This document shows positions 8,224-12,174 of a stretch of DNA of 12,174 nt, in pieces. The stretch covers positions 1 to 12,174 of the forward strand of contig CAYLJJ010000140.1 of assembly GCA_964384025.1 (NCBI GenBank), written 5' to 3'. Every line of letters starts with the position of its first letter. Positions within the stretch are counted from its first letter, which is position 1. The notes beneath the pieces are model-generated. The model was not told where the DNA came from. It did not search any database and worked only from the letters and a program-made list of their open reading frames with translations. The translations under genes and the position numbers were made by a program. The stretch comes from CAYLJJ01 sp964384025. Its GTDB lineage: Bacteria; Myxococcota_A; Bradymonadia; UBA7976; UBA1532.

Positions 8224-8454
8224 GGTGCAGCGAGTGTCAGAGTTCGCTCTCCCTGTCAACCACTCAGAGGAGCTTGAATCTCACATTGTTAATTTTTTGA
8301 TAATGCGATCCTGAAATCGAGGGTAACGATGAAGAAGTGGTGATATGAGCTATGCTGCTTTTAGCCTTCAGACCCTCAAAATCACTGCATTCTCACGACC
8401 ACCCAAAATCTGGTGGATTCAGGCAGTTCCAAGCCCTGATTTTCTATAAGAAGC
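8224..8454. other. Intergenic region between chemoreceptor and helicase genes
   Basis: This 231-bp gap between two minus-strand genes should hold the helicase promoter and the end of the chemoreceptor transcript. I find neither convincingly. A TTGACA on the minus strand (8259 down to 8254) has no matching -10 at 16-18 bp. A weak 5-bp hairpin (8399-8403 with 8412-8416) lies ~40 nt past the chemoreceptor stop but has no T-run. The part at ~8281-8310 is AT-rich. A long untranslated leader, as in cold-shock helicase genes, would fit but is not shown. Confidence 0.3.
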
Positions 8455-10317
8455 TCAAGGTGCAAACCGTGCAGCCCCGCTTCTGAGCTTCTCTGCCATC
8501 TCCTTTAAAGCGCTTGCGGCCTCTTCAACTTTCTCTGAGAGTGTGTAGCTCTCTTGAGCAGTCAACATGAGGGCTTGGAGTCGCGGAGCGATCACCGCGC
8601 TCTGATCTGCTGTGCGCACCAATTGCGCGTTCAGATCATCAGTGGCCTGACTCTGTTCATCTGAAGAGAGCGCGATCTGTCTTGATGCTAAATTGAGCTG
8701 TTCGAAGGCATTGAGGATCTGCTCGATCGCGGCGACGCTGGCTTGGGTCTCCTCTTCGATCTCCTGGCTGCGCTGGTTGATATCTTCAGCCGCCATGCTT
8801 GTCTCTTGAGCGAGACGCTTGACCTCTTCAGCTACTACCGCAAAACCGCGACCCGCTTCACCTGCGCGGGCTGCTTCGATCGTAGCATTGAGGGCTAGGA
8901 GATTGGTTTGGTTGGCGATCTCCTGAATCAAGTTTACGATCTCTTGAATCTGTACGCTGTTCTTCCCAAGTTGAGTGATCTTTGTTCGCATTTCCTCACT
9001 GAGTGCAGCAGCTTCCTGTGTTTGAGCAGAGGCATCGTTTGTGTTTTTGGCTATTTCATGCATCGAAATAGTGAGTTTCTGTATCCCTGATGAGAGTGAC
9101 TGTACCTGCACATTGAAACCTTCAAATTCTTTAGAAAGATCTTCAAGAGAAGACACCGTTTCCAGAGAAAGTGAATATGATCGTTTTGCTTGAACATCGA
9201 GATTTTGCGTCTCTTCATCTACACTCATAGAAATCCCAAAGACATCAAAAATTATTTTTTGAATTTGGTTAATAAACTGGTTAAAATAACGCGATATTAG
9301 ATTGAATTCATATGGCATACCCTCTTCAAGCCTATGCTGTAGGTTGCCATCGCCATGAGCTATATTTCTGAGAGCATTTATGCTGCGCTTTAATGGGGTT
9401 GCGATCCGCTTTGAAATAAAGCGCGCGAAAGCGAGCAGGAATAATATAATCATGAACAACATGATTATATTACGCCAAATTTCTTGATCTAATTTCCCAA
9501 AAACGAACTCTTTCTCGATTTCCAAACCAATTATCCAAGGATGTTTCCAATCTTTCTGATAAAAAAGGATCAATTCCGACCCATCTCCATCGATTTCTCC
9601 AATAACACTATCCTTGTTTTTTAAATTAGCCAGTATGTCGCTTGGAAGATGGACTCCACGATGATTTTTCTCATGAACAACCTCCTCTCCCTGCAAGGTC
9701 CTCAACACAAGTCGCCCATGTTCTCCAGTTTCAATCCCTGCTCCAAGCAAATTTAGTGTATGATCAATGGATATTTCAAAACATAGTATACCTAAAACCT
9801 GTCCCTTTTGTTCTATAGGTTGAAACAGAAGTGAATGATAATGTGTTCGTTCCGAGAACCCAAAAAAATCGCTAAAGACCTGTTCACCTTTTATCGCACG
9901 TTGAAAGTCGGTGGATTCTTTAAGAGAATCACCCTGATGCCCTTTCTTACTCTGACCGTGGGGGGGGCTTAACACCACATCTCCCTTTAGATCTACGACA
10001 TAGACGTGGTGGAGCACACCCCAATGCGCCTCTTGATAGCGCCTCAATGCGGCAACACTTTCAGCCTCACGACCCTCCCCAGAGAGGAATGCTATCAGGG
10101 CAGGATCAGCGGTGAGCCCCACCGCGTCACGCTTAAGGCCACCAAGGTGAGAGTTGAGCGCGTGCTTCTTGAGCCTCACGAGCATTTGCATCTGCTCAAT
10201 GATCCCGCTCTTGGTGTGTAAATAGGTTAAAGTGATCCCCACCGCGCTGACAGTACAGAGAGGAAGCAACGCACTTAGGCTGACCCAAAGGAGAACTTGT
10301 CGGTGAAGTGACTTCAT
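8455..10317 (-). CDS. Methyl-accepting chemotaxis protein with Cache-like sensor
   Basis: 620 residues from the ATG at 10317, which has GAGG 7 nt upstream; a TTG one codon earlier is possible. Layout: membrane helix ~8-34; extracytoplasmic sensor ~35-280 that resembles a double Cache domain (VYVVDLKGDVVLSPP; FGFSERTHYHSLLFQPI; PWIIGLEIEKEFVF near its end); membrane helix ~282-299; HAMP domain ~300-355 (TPLKRSINALRNIAHGDGN); and an MCP signalling domain whose hairpin tip is IANQTNLLALNATIEAARAG (~466-485) followed by GRGFAVVAEEVKRLA. The tip is the CheA/CheW contact site, so it should signal to a chemotaxis kinase, although no che genes are in the window. There is no C-terminal CheR-binding pentapeptide; the chain ends in a LRSGAARF tail. 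Base composition drops sharply in the middle third of the gene (separate entry). The ligand is unknown. Confidence 0.92.
   Translation of the reverse strand: MKSLHRQVLLWVSLSALLPLCTVSAVGITLTYLHTKSGIIEQMQMLVRLKKHALNSHLGGLKRDAVGLTADPALIAFLSGEGREAESVAALRRYQEAHWGVLHHVYVVDLKGDVVLSPPHGQSKKGHQGDSLKESTDFQRAIKGEQVFSDFFGFSERTHYHSLLFQPIEQKGQVLGILCFEISIDHTLNLLGAGIETGEHGRLVLRTLQGEEVVHEKNHRGVHLPSDILANLKNKDSVIGEIDGDGSELILFYQKDWKHPWIIGLEIEKEFVFGKLDQEIWRNIIMLFMIILFLLAFARFISKRIATPLKRSINALRNIAHGDGNLQHRLEEGMPYEFNLISRYFNQFINQIQKIIFDVFGISMSVDEETQNLDVQAKRSYSLSLETVSSLEDLSKEFEGFNVQVQSLSSGIQKLTISMHEIAKNTNDASAQTQEAAALSEEMRTKITQLGKNSVQIQEIVNLIQEIANQTNLLALNATIEAARAGEAGRGFAVVAEEVKRLAQETSMAAEDINQRSQEIEEETQASVAAIEQILNAFEQLNLASRQIALSSDEQSQATDDLNAQLVRTADQSAVIAPRLQALMLTAQESYTLSEKVEEAASALKEMAEKLRSGAARFAP
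9040..9960. other. AT-rich compositional island inside the chemoreceptor gene
   Basis: Hand-counted 60-base lines inside this stretch have GC of about 23% (9241-9300), 38% (9181-9240; 9541-9600) and 43% (9841-9900). Lines on either side in the same gene are about 62% (8821-8880) and 60% (10021-10080). The island encodes roughly residues 121-427: most of the sensor, the second membrane helix, HAMP and the start of the signalling domain. GATC also thins out here. The reading frame is intact throughout, so this is a mosaic or a distinct evolutionary segment rather than a broken gene. Confidence 0.7.
9442..9472. repeat. Perfect 13-bp inverted repeat with 5-nt loop inside chemoreceptor gene
   Basis: Left arm TAATATAATCATG (9442-9454), loop AACAA, right arm CATGATTATATTA (9460-9472), with no mismatch. 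It falls in the codons for the second membrane helix (around NIIMLFMIIL), and the symmetric Ile/Met codons explain part of it. It would form a stable-length but AT-rich hairpin in the mRNA, or a dyad in DNA. Confidence 0.85.
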
Positions 10318-10324
10318 CAAATGA

Positions 10325-10328
10325 CCTC
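10325..10328 (-). promoter_or_regulatory. Ribosome binding site of the chemoreceptor gene
   Basis: GAGG on the minus strand, within AGAGAGG, lies 7 nt before the ATG at 10317. This spacing favours that ATG over the TTG at 10320. Confidence 0.6.
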
Positions 10329-10377
10329 TCTACTGTCTAAAATAGACTTCTTCGGAGAGCCCACAGGAAAACTTAAT

Positions 10378-10405
10378 ATTATAGCGTCAGAATCGAAGCG
10401 AGCAA
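10378..10405 (-). promoter_or_regulatory. Sigma70-type promoter candidate for the chemoreceptor gene
   Basis: On the minus strand a perfect -10 box TATAAT (10383 down to 10378) follows TTGCTC (10405 down to 10400; 3 of 6 match to TTGACA) with a 16-bp spacer. Start of transcription near 10371 would give a leader of about 54 nt to the ATG at 10317. The -10 match is strong, the -35 weak. Confidence 0.5.
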
Positions 10406-10410
10406 GGAGG

Positions 10411-10437
10411 AGAAAGACAGAAGCGTCTGCTCTTTCT
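10411..10437. repeat. Imperfect inverted repeat upstream of the chemoreceptor promoter
   Basis: AGAAAGACAGA (10411-10421), loop AGCG, and TCTGCTCTTTCT (10426-10437) pair over 11 bp with a single bulged base. On the minus strand it lies just upstream of the -35 element and ~155 nt past the pyrH stop. It could be an operator for the chemoreceptor gene or a weak end signal for the pyrH transcript; the sequence after it on the minus strand is pyrimidine-rich but has no proper T-run. The rest of the 274-bp gap (10318-10591) shows nothing else I can support. Confidence 0.45.
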
Positions 10438-10591
10438 AAAATCGATTGAGCTGCTCTTTATGAAAGGAGAACTTTGAGATCACCATGCTCAACAGAGACT
10501 CCTAAAAGGGCATACTGCTTGGTGAAGCGCTTTGCTCAGCACAGGAAGGGAGCCTCAGATCGATTTATAAAACGCAGAGAAGCCCCGCGAT

Positions 10592-11296
10592 TCAAGCGAC
10601 GAGGGTGCCCAACTCCTCACCCTCCAGAATCCGCAGGATGTTGCCCTCCTGAGCCATCGAGAAGAGGAGGATAGGCAGGCGCTCATCTCGACAGAGGCTA
10701 AAAGCAGCGGCGTCCATCACCTTGAGGTCCTGACGCAGACATTCGTTGTGGCTCAGATGGCGATAGCGCTTTGCCTGAGGATCCTTGAAGGGATCAGCAG
10801 AATAGATCCCATCCACCTTGGTGGCCTTAAAGAGAACCTCAGCTTGGATCTCCACAGCGCGCAACGCTGCGGCGGTGTCTGTCGTAAAGTAGGGATTCCC
10901 CGTACCCCCCCCGAAGATAACAACCCGTCCCGCCCTCAGATGGGCCTGGGCCCGATGGGCCTCAGCCAGCTCAGCTACCCGAGGCATCTCCAGCGCGCTC
11001 ATCAAGCACACCCCCAAGCCCTGATCTTCTAAAGCCTGTTGCAGCGCGAGGCTGTTGATGATCGTCGCCAACATCCCCATCTGATCCCCACGGCTGCGAT
11101 CCATCCCCTGGGCAGCTCCCGCCAGACCACGGAAGATATTGCCCCCACCCACGACAATTCCCAGCTCTAAGCCTGCTTTACAGAGCTGAGCAATCTCTAG
11201 GGCGATGCGGCTCAAAACCTTTGGATCCAAGCCGCGCCCTTCAAGCCCTCCCAGGGCCTCACCAGAAAGTTTTAGTAGAATTCTTGAGTACTTCAT
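10592..11296 (-). CDS. pyrH: UMP kinase (uridylate kinase)
   Basis: 234 residues of the amino-acid-kinase fold. It phosphorylates UMP to UDP with ATP, the second-to-last step toward UTP, as a cytoplasmic hexamer. Visible motifs: KLSGEAL (9-15), GGGNIFRG (50-57), GDQMGMLAT (70-78), GGGTGNPYFTTDTAA (129-143) and KATKVDGIYSADP (157-169). Length matches the family (about 235-245). The start is the ATG at 11296 (MKYSRILLKLSG), preceded by GGAG with 5-nt spacing; a longer frame to 11338 would begin inside the terminator hairpin region and adds a non-conserved leader. It follows tsf as in many bacteria but is separated from it by an intrinsic terminator. frr does not follow; the next gene downstream is the chemoreceptor. 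Confidence 0.97.
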   Translation of the reverse strand: MKYSRILLKLSGEALGGLEGRGLDPKVLSRIALEIAQLCKAGLELGIVVGGGNIFRGLAGAAQGMDRSRGDQMGMLATIINSLALQQALEDQGLGVCLMSALEMPRVAELAEAHRAQAHLRAGRVVIFGGGTGNPYFTTDTAAALRAVEIQAEVLFKATKVDGIYSADPFKDPQAKRYRHLSHNECLRQDLKVMDAAAFSLCRDERLPILLFSMAQEGNILRILEGEELGTLVA

Positions 11297-11301
11297 CTCA
11301 A

Positions 11302-11305
11302 CTCC
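11302..11305 (-). promoter_or_regulatory. Ribosome binding site of pyrH
   Basis: GGAG on the minus strand, 5 nt before the ATG at 11296, fixes the pyrH start. It lies only 16 nt beyond the T-run of the tsf terminator. Confidence 0.7.
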
Positions 11306-11320
11306 AGAAAAAATGGCCCC

Positions 11321-11350
11321 AAAAAAAAAGCCACCCAAAAGGGCGGCTTT
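11321..11350 (-). terminator. Intrinsic terminator between tsf and pyrH
   Basis: On the minus strand AAAGCCGCCC (11350-11341) pairs with GGGTGGCTTT (11336-11327) over 10 bp with one G-T wobble and a TTTT loop, followed by an unbroken run of Ts to 11321. It begins 20 nt after the tsf stop codon. This is a textbook Rho-independent terminator shape. Its 3' edge is 24 nt from the pyrH ATG, so pyrH must depend on read-through, on a promoter inside tsf, or on one overlapping the hairpin. Confidence 0.88.
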
Positions 11351-11369
11351 GATTCAAGCACAGCTGAAT

Positions 11370-12014
11370 CTACTGGACTGCGCCAGCCACCTCAGCAGCG
11401 AAATCATCCTTGCGCTTCTCTAGGCCTTCACCCAGCTCATAGCGCACAAAGCGACGCACCTTGATGTTCTCTTTGAGAGCAGCAGCGACCTGGGTCACAT
11501 ACTGGCCAACGCTGATGTCAGTATCGCGAACATAGGGCTGGTCAAGGAGACAGATCTCCTTCTTCCACTTCTTGATCTTCCCCTCAATGATGCGCCCCAT
11601 GATGTGCTCAGGCTTTCCAGAGCCCTCCATCTGGGCCAGGAAGATCTCCTCCTGTTTGCTGATCAGTGCGGTGGAGATCTCGGAGTCATCCACATAGTCA
11701 GGGTTCACTGCTGCGATATGCATTGCGAGGTTCTTGACCATCGTCTGGAACTTGTCACTGCGGCCCACGAAGTCTGTCTCAGAGTTGACCTCTAAGAGAA
11801 CCCCAATGCGACCATCATGGATATAACTGCCGATGCTGCCCTCAGCCGCGATGCGACCGGAGCGCTTACCCGCAGCAGCCAAGTTCTTCTTCTGAAGAAT
11901 CTCGATGGCCTGCTCAGTGTCGCCCTTTGCCTCGGTGAGCGCACGCTTACAGTCCATCATGCCCGCACCTGTCTGACGACGGAGGGCGGCTACATCTTTT
12001 GCAGAGATCGCCAT
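11370..12014 (-). CDS. tsf: Elongation factor Ts
   Basis: 214 residues. EF-Ts is the cytoplasmic nucleotide-exchange factor that recycles EF-Tu-GDP to EF-Tu-GTP. The N-terminal UBA-like domain (~4-41) has LRRQTGAGMMDCKRAL, followed by a linker and the core with NSETDFVGR (77-85; the TDFV stretch contacts EF-Tu). The chain is shorter than E. coli EF-Ts (283 residues) and closer to the compact one-core-subdomain forms known from Thermus and many other bacteria; the C-terminal part has IGQYV-like SVGQYV and the closing RRFVRYELGEGLEK. ATG at 12014 follows AAGGAG (12026-12021) at 6 nt. It lies 59 bp after rpsB, the usual order, and ends before a strong terminator. Confidence 0.97.
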   Translation of the reverse strand: MAISAKDVAALRRQTGAGMMDCKRALTEAKGDTEQAIEILQKKNLAAAGKRSGRIAAEGSIGSYIHDGRIGVLLEVNSETDFVGRSDKFQTMVKNLAMHIAAVNPDYVDDSEISTALISKQEEIFLAQMEGSGKPEHIMGRIIEGKIKKWKKEICLLDQPYVRDTDISVGQYVTQVAAALKENIKVRRFVRYELGEGLEKRKDDFAAEVAGAVQ

Positions 12015-12073
12015 AATTCTCTCCTTAAAAAGCTCTTATCAAAAGCTCAAATCTACGCTGGGCGTGGTAACGC

Positions 12074-12174
12074 TCAGACCTCCTCAGGCTCAACCTCGAT
12101 CTCAGGCTCAACCTCCACCTCACCCTCCCCCTCAGCCGCGCCCTCGCCCGCCGCCGCCCCCGCCGCCTCCACAC
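12074..12174 (-). CDS. rpsB: Ribosomal protein S2, C-terminal acidic tail (partial)
   Basis: Only the last 32 codons are inside the window; the rest lies beyond base 12174. They encode an Ala/Gly/Glu-rich then Glu/Val/Pro-rich tail ending EVEPEIEVEPEEV. Such low-complexity tails cannot be assigned by themselves; the call rests on position, directly upstream of tsf on the same strand, where rpsB sits in most bacteria, and on the fact that several lineages extend S2 with acidic tails. No ribosomal core residues are visible. No clear terminator lies in the 59-bp gap to tsf, so the two are probably cotranscribed. Confidence 0.65.
   Translation of the reverse strand, partial: VEAAGAAAGEGAAEGEGEVEVEPEIEVEPEEV
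12083..12118. repeat. 18-bp tandem repeat, two copies, in the rpsB tail
   Basis: CTCAGGCTCAACCTCGAT (12083-12100) is followed directly by CTCAGGCTCAACCTCCAC (12101-12118), 16 of 18 bases identical. In frame it encodes two VEVEPE-like hexapeptides of the acidic tail, suggesting growth by slippage or duplication. Confidence 0.8.

Noticed and set aside
8254..8259. TTGACA on the minus strand as a -35 box for the helicase
   Set aside because: No -10-like hexamer lies 16-18 bp downstream, and the position would put transcription start inside or past the start codon.
8399..8416. CCACC/GGTGG hairpin after the chemoreceptor gene
   Set aside because: A 5-bp stem with an 8-nt loop and no T-run is within chance.
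10474..10674. A 66-codon plus-strand frame starting with TTG after AAAGGAG
   Set aside because: More than a third of it is antisense to the conserved pyrH 3' end, the product is low-complexity Arg/Pro-rich, and no family is recognisable; the Shine-Dalgarno match alone is not enough.
11297..11338. 14-residue N-terminal extension of UMP kinase
   Set aside because: It would start within the terminator hairpin, has no ribosome binding site and is not part of the conserved family start MKYSRILLKLSG.
1..12174. CRISPR arrays, tRNA genes, transposons or defence operons
   Set aside because: I looked for regularly spaced repeats, T-loop signatures and transposase or nuclease motifs and saw none that hold up.

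Overview
The window looks like chromosomal DNA of a Gram-negative bacterium of moderately high GC (roughly 54% by eye). An Asp-rich linker lipoprotein with dockerin-like calcium loops, a lamin-tail-domain surface protein and a membrane-anchored eukaryotic-type Ser/Thr kinase together suggest a Myxococcota (delta-proteobacterial) lineage. That placement is inference; no 16S or other decisive marker is present.

Layout, left to right. (1) The C-terminal part of a secreted lamin-tail-domain protein (+). (2) A membrane protein with a C39-like cysteine-peptidase domain (-), divergent from (3) a transmembrane Ser/Thr protein kinase (+); the 167-bp gap between them carries a good promoter candidate for the kinase. 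(4) A minus-strand block read right to left: a DeaD/CsdA-type DEAD-box RNA helicase, then a HAD-superfamily 5'-nucleotidase-like protein with a C-terminal Cys cluster, whose end overlaps by 11 nt the start of a large lipoprotein of unknown function. (5) A methyl-accepting chemotaxis protein (-) with its own sigma70-type promoter and a strikingly AT-rich middle third. (6) The conserved translation/nucleotide block rpsB (3' end only), tsf, pyrH (-), with a clear intrinsic terminator between tsf and pyrH. frr, which commonly follows pyrH, is not here.

The rpsB-tsf-pyrH block is housekeeping: ribosomal protein S2, elongation factor Ts and UMP kinase. The helicase probably acts in ribosome assembly or RNA unwinding. 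The kinase, chemoreceptor, C39-like protein and the two surface proteins are lineage-specific signalling and envelope functions. I see no CRISPR array, transposase, integrase, tRNA or rRNA.

The most interesting signals are the compositional mosaic inside the chemoreceptor gene, a perfect 13-bp inverted repeat inside that island, and a roughly three-fold excess of GATC across the window that drops in the same island. I do not see convincing evidence of a new multi-gene system. The least explained proteins are the large dockerin-like lipoprotein, the nucleotidase coupled to it, and the membrane-embedded C39-like protein.
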